From Gonocerus acuteangulatus (Eukaryota > Arthropoda > Insecta > Hemiptera > Coreidae): a DNA stretch of 64,000 nt. The translations under genes were made by a program, and so were the position numbers. Location: the NCBI GenBank assembly GCA_946811695.1, contig OX328123.1, positions 9,867,698 through 9,931,697 of the forward strand. Direction: 5' to 3'. The notes below the pieces were generated by a model that searched no databases, was not told the DNA's origin, and was given only the letters and a program-made list of their open reading frames with translations. Every line of letters begins with the position of its first letter. The stretch's first letter is position 1. Shown here one piece after another: positions 42,324 through 55,032 of the stretch.

Positions 42324-43277
42324 GTAAGATGTAGTTCAGCTTTATACAGACAATTTTCTGCAATTTCTTATATATTTCTGTCCTTATAATTGCCAAAATT
42401 TCTTGATAATTTCCATTTTTTTTTTACCAAACACACACACACATAGATGTATGTAATTCTGTTGGAATGGAATTTGTTATAAAACATTTCCGGAAAATAG
42501 GATGTCCGAGAAATCTAGTTACCTGACACGTAACGACAGTGATGGATCCACTGTCTAATTTGAAGGAAGTACAATTTTAATTTCGGCAAATTTCAAATTT
42601 ATTATTTCATTTTAAGTGAAAATTTCAAATATTAAATTATATTAGCAAATTTTTCATTGTACTCACAAGAGTGCCAACTACATCACGCAAAATATAAATC
42701 AATGACAATTCGGAAAACACAAAATGTAACGTATCTCTCAAATGAAAAACTTTTACAACAATTTCTTTTGGGTACTTTTTATTGCTTCAGAACTGGACAA
42801 TAGATTCCCACAGTTTGGCTAACAAAAAATGAGCAATCCACAATTTCTTCAAAGAAAAACGTCTGATTCATCGAGAAAAACAGAAGTGCGTTATTGGTCA
42901 TCTATTAATAGGTTTATTGAATTAAATCCCTGTTTTCTTAAAGGAACTTTTGTCTACTTTATGATGGCATACTTAGAATTTAATTATAGTCAACAGTTTT
43001 TGAGCAATCCATTTTTATTCAATAAAAAATATGTCTACTTTAAAAAATGAAAGACTCACCCTCTATATATATATTTTCATGAAATGTACATTTCAAAAAA
43101 TATACTAAATGTTATACGATTCTTATATTTAAAATAATTCTAAAAAAAAAAAAAAAAAAAATATTTTTACACTTCCATTAAATTGAATAATTATAACTTT
43201 TTTTCTAGAATTTTTATTGAATAAACTCTTTGTTTGTTTGGAATTTTAAGCCACGGATGTAACATTCAGGGAACGTT
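42324..43277. other. Unassigned AT-rich sequence
   Basis: No gene is recognised. A-runs lie near 43142-43160. Short open frames have no family resemblance. Confidence 0.3.
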
Positions 43278-43533
43278 CATGTCGTCCCTACGAGGCCAAT
43301 CTATCGAATATGAAAAATCTCGTTTTTTCAAATTCCAGACTTTGCTCTTGGATTATGGATGATACAGCTTCTCAGAAATTGCCACAACTCTAACACCTTT
43401 AGAATAGCCTTTAATGCTTTAATATATTATTCAATATATTAATATATTAATTCTTCAATGTATCGAATATATTCGTTTTCTAGTTTGATACGATTTGCAT
43501 ATTTGGTAGTTTGACATGGTAGGGACGATATGT
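43278..43533. mobile_element. MITE with CGTCCCTACC termini, copy 2
   Basis: CGTCCCTACGAGGCCAATCT is followed by ATCGAATATG; the right end is CATATTTGGTAGTTTGACAT then GGTAGGGACG. The interior also matches copy 1 (CTTTGCTCTTGGATT, CACAACTCTAAC, TTAGAATAGCC). An AATATATTAATATATTAATT palindrome was added in the middle. Confidence 0.75.
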
Positions 43534-44019
43534 TCGAATTGTTATATGGAATATGAGAGACCATCACTAATGGCCTAGATGACGAAGCACCGTTAAAAAA
43601 AAAGAATAAAATACACAAGTCCGAAATTGGCCCACAAGCCTAAACATAGGTACTCAATCCCTAATAGGTATTTCTCGGTGGACAAACATTTTTTTTGGAA
43701 CATACAAAGGTCGTTTTTTATTTGAATTTACATCCTTTCACTGACATATTTAAAAGGTTATGGGGTTTCCTATCTTGTCTTGATTAAATCTCGGCCATCT
43801 TGGGATAACGTTCCATCCACACAACCATCACGACCATGTTCTGACCTTTTGTTTACAACCGGAACGGCGTGTAGCAATCAAGATTGTTCTTATTCTACGA
43901 AATATCTTGCTTATAATGTTAAATAGGTTTTATGAAACTCCCACACTAGATTATATGGTATTTGGCGAGATCGGAATATCAGTAATGTTCTGTTATAAAA
44001 ATGCTTTGAGGAAAGGACG
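43534..44019. other. Unassigned sequence
   Basis: No element end or gene is recognised. Sequence just left of the LINE fragment may be further decayed LINE. Confidence 0.3.
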
Positions 44020-44415
44020 CAATTGTATTTGGCAATGGACGTTATGAAACACATAGTGCACAGCATGAACAAAACAAGGACTTCTCTGTGGATACCAGCC
44101 AACTCAGGAATAGCAGGAAAAGAAGCAGCCGATAAAGTAGCAATAGAGGTAAAATTGGACACCCTTGTGTTGCACGACTACGAAGTATTCGACAAGAAAA
44201 CATGGTTGAATTGTAGGATAAGAAACCGCAAGGAGACCATGTGGAATGGGCATCCTCAAACAAGGAAAAGTTTCAAAGCCACAACAAAGTTATGGAGGAG
44301 TGCAGAAAGAGGAAATCTAATGGAGGAAGTGGTGACAACACGACTTCGAATAGGCCATGGTCATCTTATTATTATAACACTTAGAATATCTGTGAAATGG
44401 TTGACTCCAACGTAA
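44020..44415 (+). pseudogene. LINE RNase H fragment (I/Jockey-like)
   Basis: The plus strand encodes SLWIPANSGIAGKEAADKVA, the end of a LINE RNase H domain (usually W-V-P-S-H-x-G-I-x-G-N-E-x-A-D). NRKETMWNGHPQT and a post-RNase H stretch EEVVTTRLRIGHGHL follow, as in I- and Jockey-group elements. The reverse transcriptase and endonuclease are absent. The histidine of the WxPxH motif is N here. No poly-A or target duplication is visible. Confidence 0.65.
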
Positions 44416-45582
44416 ACGTTATGGAGTTAACAAGTAGAGCATTAAATTTTGTTGAGAATAATGAAGTCAAGATGATGCCAAAAACATGACAAATTAAGTG
44501 GATATTGGATAATTTTTTTTATTAATTGGCATGAGTTTAGCTAATACAAAACGAGAATTTTCGCTTTACACTTTATCCTTAGTCCGAAAAGCTCGAGCTT
44601 TTCCCCATATTTTTGCTCTTCAAGCTCAACTCAGAAATTTCGGCAAGCTTCATATCAGGACCTTGAAAGAGAAAGGGCAAATCCGAAAGATCGATTTTTA
44701 TAAATTTTATTTACTGATTCAGAATGATGTAGGTAACACGACGGTTCGCCTTGTTTCTCTGATTCGCCTTTAGTTCTATCACAGTTTAAAATTAATATCA
44801 ACAGCACCATCATCATGAAAAATTTAATGTCCTATTTCAAGGGCGAATCCCAGGTCTGAAACCATTTTGGGGGCATTTTGTTACTCATAAATCACTCGTA
44901 AATAATATAATTAAAACATTGAATTTCAATTGCATATTTTTACAATCAGGTTTATGAATCAGCATTCCATAGAGTAAACATTCGCGTGTGCTATTCTGAA
45001 GCACTTCTAGAATTTTGACTTCGTTTTTCCAACATCCGGAATTCCTGATTCGCCCTTTCTCTTCCAAGGCCCTGATATGATTCATGTTGCCTATTCGAAT
45101 AAATAAAACCATTCCCAGACCACCGTATCTTGTCCACTCTTAGCCAATTTGACGGGACTTTTAAAATGCAAACAATATTTAATTTATAAGAGGTGGTGTA
45201 CATTTTAATTGTACACAGACCTCTTCTTGACCAACTGCACTACTTGACCAATCCAACTACTGACAATCAGCTATGAAATATTCTGCACGTGAGATAATTT
45301 GGCGTTAGGAATATTTTCATGACATTTGATTGAGGTGTAAAATAATGGTTTTAATATCGGTCAATGTTACACTCCGAAGGTGATTGGATGTTTCGAAATT
45401 TCGGATGAAAAATTATACGTAAAGGTGGCGACATACTTTCACGTAGTAGTAGTAATTTACTTTTAGTTGGGATAATGTTAATGTACCTATTTATCTATGG
45501 AAAACAACGAACTCAGGTCAAATATGGCTGTAATCCAAGAGTGATGTAAAACTTATAACTTCTTCACGTATTAACATAGGTT
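44416..45582. other. Unassigned, with a dispersed short repeat
   Basis: A block with CATATCAGGACCTTG and GAAAGGGCAAATCCG (about 44652-44690) recurs inverted at about 45010-45080 and again near 6328-6380 (with AATTCCGGATGTTGG). The block is about 60-80 bp and unidentified. Nothing else is recognised. Confidence 0.45.
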
Positions 45583-46502
45583 TAACCCTGGAACACTAAC
45601 CTGCGTCATATTGACGCATATGAATGTAATAAATTGTGATTTTCTTCCGTCAAATGGGGGTAGAGCCGGTCTCCCCCCCCCCCCCCCCAGCTATTCCTGG
45701 AGCAATTCCTCCTGCTCCCATCCAGCATGATTTCACCTCTCAGTGAGTGATTAGTAAGGTGTGACCTTGATTTTCCCAGAAGACAGTGCATCAAATTGAC
45801 ATACAGGTTAGTAATACACGTACATTTTTCTACGTCATTTTGATGCACTGCTAGTAATATGAGCATCTGACGTTTAGGTATTAATAAAGACTCATTATAA
45901 ATTGCACCTATTTAACACAGAGTTAATAACGAGCACCTAAAATATAATTACACCATTAATTAATTATGTAAGTAATTGCAAATTCCACATTGCTAACGCA
46001 GTAAATATTTTAAAAGTCGAGAAGGCATTGGGATATTATATTATGTATTATTATTATTATTATTCCAGTTATTATATCTTGAGAAAGGGCATGGGCGTAT
46101 ATAGGGGGGGGCTGAGGGGGCTGCAGCCCCCCCCCCCCGAAATATTTTTGATCGGTAAAAATGTGTCATAAAACCTTTAAAAATAAATAAAATAAGATTT
46201 CTTAGTTCATAAAAAATATTTTATTTTAGGTGTAAGCGTTTTAGTTGGTTAAAACTATTTCAAGTTCAAATTTCAAATGTTAGTACTCAATACCCCGGAA
46301 ATGGTCCATATTTTTTGTTGCTCTATGTTTTATGTTTTTAATTTGTATTTCTATGTATTAAATATTGACTAATATTCATTTTTTTTAACAACAGATTTAT
46401 CCATTATCCCTGATAATCAAGTTCTGAGTCATTTTTCTGGGGGAATTGATAAACAGGTTAGTAATAGTGTAGGATGAATTAGGGTTAGTGTTCCAGGGTT
46501 AA
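45583..46502. mobile_element. piggyBac-like element with TTAA target
   Basis: TTAA lies at 45583-45586 and 46499-46502, next to perfect 16-bp TIRs CCCTGGAACACTAACC (45587-45602) and its inverse (46483-46498). TGCGTCATATTGACGCA follows the left TIR. The CCYT start and TTAA duplication are diagnostic of piggyBac. No transposase is coded; about 912 bp. Confidence 0.85.
46085..46145. mobile_element. hAT-terminus-like G/C palindrome in piggyBac
   Basis: GGGCGTATATAGGGGGGGGG, CTGAGGGGGCTGCAGCCCCC and the following C-run form a strong hairpin. Similar GGGCGTA...GGGGGG ends are common on some hAT elements, so this may be a small insertion fragment. No partner end was found. Confidence 0.35.
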
Positions 46503-47390
46503 ATTTTAGTTGTAAATGTTATTTTATTTTTACCCCAATTAAAAATTTAATGATTTAAACTTAACCATATCCGAACTTAATATAAAAGAGCCATCATTTT
46601 CCGTTAATTTCACATTCGAATGATGAACTTGCGATAAAATTCTTACGCAAGTTCCTAATTTATTGATTTTCCAGTCAAATTTGTCGCTATGAATTGAATA
46701 TTGATTAATTTTGAAAACATTTTGATTTCTAACTAACTTAATTAAATGAAATACTCTATCGGGTGAGCTAAATAAGTTTCTCCTTGCCTAATGGAGTTGG
46801 TTTTTAATCAATTGTATTTTGCATTATAATCGTAAAATATTCCTTCCCTGGTTGCATTGTTATAATCAAATAAGGGAATCTCTGAAGCTAATGCTCAATT
46901 TCTACAGTGTTCTAGAAATAGTTTTGAAATTTCTCAATAAAAATGCCTCCGTAAAATATAATAGGTTTATCGTAATAAACTTCATATTACTTAACCAACT
47001 ATTCCCAAGTAAACAGAGATTTCTCATGCAATAAAGCTGGTTAATTAATTTCCATCTAATGGGGATATTCACAGAGTTAGCGGTGCAGAAAATAGCTTCC
47101 AATCAACTTACAAGAGAGAGATTTGCGTTTCCCACGACGCTTTATACAAGCTTGTTCCATATTTACGAGGAAGTGAAAAAATTAGATTTTTTTTTTTTCT
47201 TTTAAATAATGTGACAACTGAAATTGAAGTCAAGATTAATGGTCGAAAAAATAAACTGACGCCATGTAATACCCCCCCCCCCCATACATTTCTTACATCA
47301 CATTTTTCTCCTTCATCACCCAGTGTCTCCATAGCTATAAGCAAAGTTAGAAAGCTGAAAGCTAAGAAGTAAGGACTGACTCGCAATCCT
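46503..47390. other. Unassigned sequence
   Basis: AT-rich, with a C-run at 47271-47283 and a T-run near 47190. No gene or repeat is recognised. Confidence 0.3.
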
Positions 47391-49628
47391 GCAGGATACA
47401 CCTCTGTGAACTTGGCACCCCACTTTCGAAAAACAATATGACAATAGACTCAAAAAATTGCAAATCGTTTGTAGTTATTTGTAGTGAAAAAAATTTCGTT
47501 TGTAGTTGCCCCGTTTTTGAGAACCGGGGGGTCAAAAAATACCCCGCACCCGACTTCAAACGATTGGAACCAAACCACTTTTATTCGACGTAAAATCGTT
47601 TGTAGTTGTTTGTAGTGAAAGAATTTTCATTTGTAGTTGCCTAGAAAAAAAGTTACAGCCGCTTTTTGAATTTTCAAAATGGCGACTTTTTTTATTTTTA
47701 GGGGTGCATTTTTCTTATGGTCTCAATACATTCTAAATCGTTTGTAGTTGATAGTTGTGAAAGAATTTTCGTTTGTAGTTGCCTAGAAAAAAAGTTACAG
47801 CCGCTTTATGAATTTCCAAAATGGCGACTTTTTTTATTTTTAGGGGTGCGTGTTTTCTTATGGTCTCAATTCGGTCTAAATCGTTTGTAGTTGATAGTTT
47901 TGAAAGAATTTTCGTTTGTAGTTGCCTAGAAAAAAAGTTACAGCCGCTTTATGAATTTTAAAAATGGCGACTTTTTTTAGTTTTAGTGGTGAGTGTTTTC
48001 TTATGGTCTTATGTATGAGTAAACATAATCTTTGCTAAAACAACCTGCCAAACAGGATCATTAAAAGGTAAGACACTTTCTCCACAAAAAAAAAAATCAA
48101 ATTCTTAAGGGTGTTAAAAATTTCATCTGGAGATTTTTTGGGCCTTCGAGGCATCTTTAAGAAAAAATTTTTCCCCGGAAAAGAGATATAATGTAATATA
48201 TTATAAGTATCTCTACCGAAGGACAATGTGTAAAAGACGGTAATTAATATGGAATATTTGTCAGGTAGGAGTTCCCCTGCCAAAGCGTCAAATAACCAGG
48301 CTGTCAGTAAGTTGGGAAAGAAGCAACGAAATAAGGAGTAGACACAGCAAAGTCTGAAGCTAGAATGACAGAATACCATAGGAGACAGCCTCATCCCCTC
48401 TCCACTCAAATCAGGAAATCCTTGAAGCATTAGGGGAAATCACATCCCCACTCCCCCTTATGTCTAACGTCATCCGCACTATGCTCACCCCCCACTCCAT
48501 CATGCATCCGAACTTACCCGAATTGAGAAACCGGTACTACCATTAAGTTAGTAACCCAATGGCTACTACTAAAACCTACAAAATATTTCGAATGCCGATG
48601 ATAAAGGTGAAAAATCTCGCACCCCTGAAAATAAAAAAAGTGCGATTTTGAAAATTCATAAAGCGGCTGTAACTTTTTTTCTAGGCAACTACAAACGAAA
48701 ATTCTTTCAAAACTATCAACTACAAACGATTTAGAACGAATTGAGACCATAAGAAAACACGCACCCCTAAAACTAAAAAAGTGCGATTTTGAAAATTCAT
48801 AAAGCGGCTGTAACTTTTTTTCTAGGCAACTACAAACGAAAATTCTTTCAAAACTATCAACTACAAACGATTTAGAACGAATTGAGACCATAAGAAAACA
48901 CGCACCCCTAAAAATAAAAAAGTCGCCATTTTGAAAATTCATAAAGCGGCTGTAACTTTTTTTCTAGGCAACTACAAACGAAAATTCTTTCAAAACTATC
49001 AACTACAAACGATTTAGAACGAATTGAGACCATAAGAAAACACGCACCCCTAAAACTAAAAAAGTCGCCATTTTGAAAATTCATAAAGCGGCCGTAACTT
49101 TTTTTCTAGGCAACTACAAACGAAAATTCTTTCAAAACTATCAACTACAAACGATTTAGAACGAATTGAGACCATAAGAAAACACGCACCCCTAAATCTA
49201 AAAAAGTCGCCATTTTGAAAATTCATAAAGCGGCTGTAACTTTTTTTCTAGGCAACTACAAACGAAAATTCTTCCAAAACTATCAACTACAAACGATTTA
49301 GAACGAATTGAGACCATAAGAAAACACGCACCCCTAAAACTAAAAAAGTCGCCATTTTGAAAATTCACTTTTTTTCTAGGCAACTACAAACGAAAATTCT
49401 TTCACTACAAACAACTATAAACGATTTTACGTCGAATAAAAGTGGTTTGGTGTCAATCGGTTGAAGTCGGGTGCGGGGTATTTTTTGACCCCCCGGTTCT
49501 CAAAACCGGGGCAACTACAAACGAAATTTTTTTCACTACAAATAACTACAAACGATTTGCAATTTTTTGAGTTTATTGTCATATTTTTTTCGAACGTGGG
49601 GTGCCAAGTTCACAGAGGTGCAGGATAC
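47391..49628. mobile_element. 2.2-kb foldback, 9-bp TSD, MULE-like
   Basis: An exact 9-bp target duplication GCAGGATAC lies at 47391-47399 and 49620-49628. The termini ACCTCTGTGAACTTGG... are inverted and the arms are long (left to about 48010, right from about 48600). Both arms contain tandem copies of a unit of about 145 bp with ATCGTTTGTAGTTGATAGTT, CGTTTGTAGTTGCCTAG, GTTACAGCCGC and ATGGCGACTTTTTTT: about three on the left, six on the right. The 600-bp centre is unique and non-coding. A 9-bp duplication with long TIRs suits the Mutator superfamily; no transposase is coded. Confidence 0.8.
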
Positions 49629-49828
49629 AGTGGAATCTGAGAGGAAAGACGAGCCCCCACTAACGAGAGGAAAGCTAAACGGATTATGTCAAAGGGAGCC
49701 GACAGAAGGGATAACCCGACCGGCACGCTTTCCTTTCTTGGCGTTCTTTCCGTGCGAAATCATCATTCCTGCGGGAAAGAATGCTCGACTATGGCTGCCT
49801 AATAATTCTGCAAGTTCAATATAATTGA
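49629..49828. other. GC-richer host flank of the foldback
   Basis: An open plus frame (coding ERKDEPPLTRGKLNGLCQRE) continues to a stop at about 49822. Joined to the sequence left of 47399 it would be the pre-insertion locus. I do not recognise a product, and the apparent start inside the transposon is meaningless. Confidence 0.2.
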
Positions 49829-50980
49829 TAAAAAGTCCGCCTCGCAGGAACTGCGTCATCTTAGCGCGGTTACGTACGTCTCGAAGAAGTGGAATAGATT
49901 AGCATCACAAATAACAGGAAACTGACACTAGCCAACTTACACAGAAATGGATAATTCTTAATCTGAGTCAATACAATTTTTTTATTGAAAACGTACTTAC
50001 TCTTCGACTACTGCTGAGAAGGCTCTATTCTAAACAACCAAAAAATTTTAAGTATCTTGTTTTACTAGCAAATTCGTTTTACAGTTATAATCAACTGTAA
50101 ATATGTGCTTCAGTAACGATAACTTCAGTTGGAGGCTATGAGGAAGGTTATATAGAAAGAATTCAAAACAAACCTATGAATACGCCATCATGATATTAGC
50201 CACAGCCATCTTGATTACCGCACCCATTCCAAACTTATTTCCAATACCTTTTATGGTTTCTTAGCTTCTTTTAATACAATACTAATTTTACTGATAAATT
50301 AAATTTAAAACAAAAAACAACCAATTAATAAGTGAGATAAACAAAGAGAAAAACCCTTTCAAAACAACAAAACAAACACTTTTTTAGTTTTAAGCGCTTA
50401 TATCTCTGATTGACGTTGCCCCATCGAATATTGCTTCAGAATCTTTTTTGTAGACAATTTAGTAAGCATTCGAATGGTCACCTTCCACATGCCACGATTT
50501 CCCAACCGTTATCAAGATGTTTACGAAAAATGTATGAAGATCCGAAAACTTTTCATGTCTATTAATAAAATAATTTTTTTCGCATACTTCCTTACCTCTA
50601 AATATAACCAAAATTTAAACATATTAGTTGGGATTAATTTCCAAGATTTAGAAAATATTTCAATTGAATCCCACGATTCTAAGTACCCACAAAAAAATAA
50701 TGACTTACAAAAACATTGATTCCACTTTTCTCAGGAACGGTTAGAGACATAGCCTTGAAAATGGTTTCATTCGTTTTCCTATGTTAAGACACATATAAAA
50801 CGAGTACTTACAAGCATATGAACTCAAAAACGTAAGCGTTACGATTTTTTTTTTGCGCGAATTTCGCCCCAAAAACTATCTTCCAGTGGGCGGATTCTGC
50901 TGGTTAACGAACTTGACCTTTCAAATTAGACGACAGATTTTTGTACCTATTTTTGAGGCCGCCAGAGAGCGAACAGACAA

Positions 50981-51059
<79 letters not shown>

Positions 51060-51183
51060 AATTTGAACCACCTCTATGGGGTCTGAAACGGAAAAGTTTC
51101 TAGTCGGCACTTCCGGATTGCGTCATGAGGTCAACCTCATAAGCGGGTTCTCCCTATGGAGATAGGGAGTAACCGCGCTAAAA
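49829..51183 (-). mobile_element. HINE-like element A9, full length
   Basis: 3' end AAAAGTCCGCCTCGCAGGAA, CTGCGTCATCTTAGCGCGG at 49831-49869; TA tract 50983-51058; 5' end AGTAACCGCGCTAAAA at about 51169-51183. The core has the conserved CCCAACCGTTATC, TTAACGAACTTGACCTTTC and AACGTAAGCGTTACG motifs. It is non-coding. Confidence 0.75.
50983..51058. repeat. (TA)n tract in HINE A9
   Basis: About 37 TA units with one A insertion, between CGAACAGACAAGCATA and CAAATTTGAACCACC. Confidence 0.95.
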
Positions 51184-52595
51184 CACAAAACAAAAAACTT
51201 TCAATTCTCACTAAAAAAAAAAAAAAAAAAAAAAAAAAATCAAAAATGAATTTTGAATGAAATGTTCAATTCTCAAAACATTTCACACTGGGCTTTTTTT
51301 CTTTCATCCTGCATCGATTCTGGAAGTTTGTCTGTTTTTTTTTTTTGTTTTTTTTTTTTTTTTTTTTTGGATCGCAAGTAGATGCGAATATTCAAGGGCG
51401 TGAAACTATTTAGGGGGGGGGCAGAAATTTAGTTCAGTGCTGCCAACCTCATGTTTCTATCTGTTTTTGTTCCAGACATATGCCGTTCTAAAGGCTATTT
51501 AAAAAAAAAAAATGTTGTGTTTGTTTTTGTAGAAACCCTCCAATTTCGTCTGTCTGTACAAATTATATTTCAACATTGAATTACTTTTTGGAAATGAGCA
51601 TTAAATTCGCTTTACGGCTAATGGAATTTCAATGTTCACAAGTGTCCTATTGAAACCGCAATAAATGTTCCACACGTTGATATTAATAAAAACGTTAATA
51701 TCACTACTCTTCCAAAAGAACTCTGCAAGCTGCCAACTCTAAGTTGTAAGGTTTAACCATGGTAACTAACCAATAACTAAAAAAACTTCTAAAAATGTCA
51801 TGTCATTGGCGATGACTTTCAAAATGAGTCCGTTTTGTCATCAAATTAATTTATTTTATAAGAACTTTTTTCCTTTTTTTGGGGGGGGGGGGAAATTCAT
51901 TAAATCTCATCGGTATCAAGGAAATAAATGTTAGTGTGGCCTTATAAATATTAATTTCCTTAAGCGATTATACTAGTTTAGAAGTTTTTTGTGTCCCCTG
52001 AATAGTTTTACATTTTGGATCCTGTTTTGAAAGTCGATGTCTTATATTTGATGATATAAAGGCAATGCCTTGTAAGGCGTGGCTGTTTCCAGCTAGGAAC
52101 GAGGAAGCATCTGAAGAAGGAAGCCATGGATTGTGGTTCTGGATCAAGGTCTCTTGGGGCTGTACGGTCAAGGTAGATAGCTCAGCTTCACTTTAATCAA
52201 GATAGGATCTCTTTGTTTTTGTTGTTTTTTTTTTTGTTTTTTTAAAAGAGTAATTCTAGAAAAGTGTCGCAGAAGTGGGCGTAGTCGTTATTAATAGTTT
52301 TTTTTAGATAATTTACAATATTCAGTAAGCCCTCTTCTTTTGGAAAGATACGTTTAATAAGCATTCGTTTAAAATGAAAACAAAAATATATGCACATACT
52401 CACAAAAATATTTTCATTAGCTTGAATGTATAAACTATTCGAGATATACCTCATATTTTACGGGCTGCAACAAAACCTGTCTTTTTTTGCAATATACTAA
52501 AGAAAAATGTAAACGGGTATTTATAACCTTAACCTCTACTATAAAATAGAATATCCTAAAGAAATCTGGCACTCTGTGCTAACAGGCTAACATTG
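51184..52595. other. Unassigned; one weak exon candidate
   Basis: 51968-52185 (minus) is open with gene-like codons: QPQETLIQNHNPWLPSSDAS, GNSHALQGIAFISSNIRHRL, ending TAA. An acceptor-like TTGATTAAAG precedes it. The product is not recognised. Elsewhere there are A/T runs (51214-51239, 51340-51368), G-runs and nothing identifiable. Confidence 0.25.
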
Positions 52596-53216
52596 AAAAA
52601 GTCCGTCACGCAGGAGCTGCATAACTAAGCACTTTCGTCAGAATTTGGGTAGTGTAGACTGCTTTCCAGAACAATTTGCTTAAAATATCCTACATAAATA
52701 AAATAAAAACATGAATTGTTCTCTTTTAATTTTGTAATGAGTAACTGATCTATTATTAATTTGCTTCCAGAGTTATGTTTACACATAGTAGCTACTACAC
52801 TACTTAAAAAATACAAAAAACCTCATATTATCGTATTTTGATCTAACGCAGGAACATGATACAGTCCCTCTAAATACAAAGCGCTCCTTGCGGCGGCTTT
52901 GAGAACCTACCTCTGGCGGGCTTTTCTATTGAAATATATTACAAAGTAAATCCCCGCTTTCCGATTGACCGATTCAGCTCATTTTTACAAAACTTCTTTC
53001 GCACGAGTTACCCAGGACGTATACCGCGTTTCGTTTCAATACAGCATAAATTACGACCGGTATGAGTATATTAGGAATTTGGGTCCGGAGTAAACCCCCC
53101 CTTCCGGTGGACCGACTTTGGTGGTTAACGAACTCGTTTAATCGTTTGCTAATTGAATGCTATATACCAAGTTTCGTGACGAAAAAACAAAAACTCTGGC
53201 CGCTATCGTGTTAACA

Positions 53217-53275
<59 letters not shown>

Positions 53276-53398
53276 TTTAACGGGGGTCATTTTCGGTGTC
53301 TACTAGGTAGGATCGATAAAGATTTGAAGAAATTTTTCAAAAATACCGTCATGAGTCCAACCTCAATAGCTACTTTCCTTCGGAGGAAAGTGCTAAAA
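52596..53398 (-). mobile_element. HINE-like element B3
   Basis: 3' end AAAAAGTCCGTCACGCAGGA, GCTGCATAACTAAGCAC at 52596-52633; TA tract 53219-53272; 5' end CGGAGGAAAGTGCTAAAA ending at about 53398. It aligns with the inverse of B2 over most of its length, with one of the three repeated core blocks instead of three. Confidence 0.75.
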
Positions 53399-53771
53399 CA
53401 TGAGACACGCTTTTTATATGTACTAAACTTTTGCGTAAATAGGCGTCCAGGAAAACTTTTTATGAGTAATTGGATTTGAGAAATGTAATGAATGAATTTC
53501 CAAGACCATACATACAGTCATTTTCGAGAAAAGTGGAAAAAACTAGGTTTTCCTTGCCATTTTTTAATACATTCTAATATATATCTCGAAAAAGTTAGAG
53601 TAAACGTAGTAAAAACATGGATTCGAAAGCGTATTAACTTTGCAATAAAAACGGTTCATATGCAATTTTTGATCACATTGATCTCATTCCGAGAAATCTA
53701 TACAAATTTATATCAAAGATGGACTGAGCAAGATTTTTTCTTCAAGTGTCTTCGTTCATCGGCTAAATTCG
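53399..53771. other. Unassigned sequence, HINE-like words
   Basis: Words such as TTCGAGAAAAGTGGAAAAAA and GAAAGCGTATTAAC recall HINE-A core fragments. No boundary is clear and nothing is coded. Confidence 0.25.
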
Positions 53772-53960
53772 GCCTCCCTGACCGTACCTAGGCCATCCGA
53801 GCCTTTAATTAATTTAATAATGGGTACCTTGGGTGCTAATGACTGTAGCAGTCGAAGCAGTACTGACCACACTATCTCCCTAGTGTGCCATATGGTCATG
53901 AATCGGATACCTCTATAGTACCTCCCCCTCAGGGCCCTCGTGGCCTGTTACGGGGGGGGG
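53772..53960 (+). mobile_element. tRNA-Met-like SINE, headless copy
   Basis: CCTCCCTGACCGTACCTAGG, CCTTTAATTAATTTAATAAT, CACACTATCTCCCTAG and GGATACCTCTATAGTAC match the inverse of the body of 23942-24254, ending in GGCCTGTTACGG. The tRNA head is missing. HINE-A-like 5' block words follow. Confidence 0.65.
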
Positions 53961-54041
53961 TTTATAAGGTCTGAAAAATGCGTTCATCCCTTTGTAGGGA
54001 GGGATGAAACGCACAAAAAGAATACACCAGGGAGTGCATAA

Positions 54042-54990
54042 AAACCTTTAAGTGCCTTCCTAATCTTGAAAAGATTAACCCGATCTGCCACAACAAACCC
54101 ATTTGACTGATGCATTTATAAACATCCAATATGGCTGATTATCGCATAAGGCTGCACCTACATTTGACCCGTATTTCGCCCGATCCGATCCGATCCGATT
54201 TCGTTTGTTCGACAACGGCCGACAGCGGCCGACGTGAGTGCCTACATTGGTCTCGACCCGATCCGATCCGATTTAGTCACAGCTCGTCAGTAAAGACCTC
54301 GGAGTGAAGTGAAAAAGAGTGATTAAGTTAAGAAATGCCGTCTAATAAGCATAGAAACCTTCGATTAGGTTGAATGTTGGAGGTAAGAGAAGTATTGGTA
54401 TTCATATTTTAAAATTATTTATAAGAAAGGTAACTAGATGGTTATAAACATTAGAAGGTTATAAATATTGGAAGGTTATAGAGGTTGGATGGTTATAAAC
54501 ATCTTTCCACGCAATTTAATAAACAAGGGAAACAAAAAACATAAATGTGAATTGGCAAAGTTGTTCTAAATGTTATTTCCTTTGATATAAAAAACAATGC
54601 AGTGAAATCGGTTAAGATTTAGAACCTGTAGAAACCTTTAAGTGCCTTCCTAATCTTGAAAAGATTAACCCGATCTGCCACAACAAACCCATTTGACTGA
54701 TGCATTTATAAACATCCAATATGGCTGATTATCGCATAAGGCTGCACCTTATGCGTTGGTCTCCGCCATTTTGCTTTGTCGGTCCGAATTCGGTCTAGAA
54801 ACAAACGCGTTTGAATGGCCAAGAATCGGTGGCTGTTGGATTGGACCGGATTGGATCGGGTCGGGACCAATGTAAGCACCCCCATTGAGATGCATGTGTT
54901 TGTTTTTCTTCCGACAGTCGCTGGCTATTGGATCGGATCGGAACGGGTCAAGTGTAGGTGCACCCTAAGGCGTTGGGTAAAGTCCCTCCG
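54042..54990. repeat. GC-rich foldback with a 118-bp direct duplication
   Basis: 54042-54159 and 54632-54749 are direct copies (AAACCTTTAAGTGCCTTCCT ... ATAAGGCTGCACCT). Next to the first is GCACCTACATTTGACCCG with CCGATCCGATCCGATCCGAT. The inverse (ATCGGATCGGAACGGGTCAA, GTGTAGGTGCACCC) lies at about 54933-54965, so the unit has inverted ends. Between the copies is a fragment of the CACAGTGGGG foldback family (about 54510-54625). No protein is coded. Confidence 0.6.
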
Positions 54991-55032
54991 TCATTGTACA
55001 AATGAACTGAATTAAAAGTTTGATGTCATAGT

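Noticed and set aside
48514..48942. 142-codon repetitive open frame
   Set aside because: It is the tandem arm of the foldback transposon read in one frame, with no protein features.
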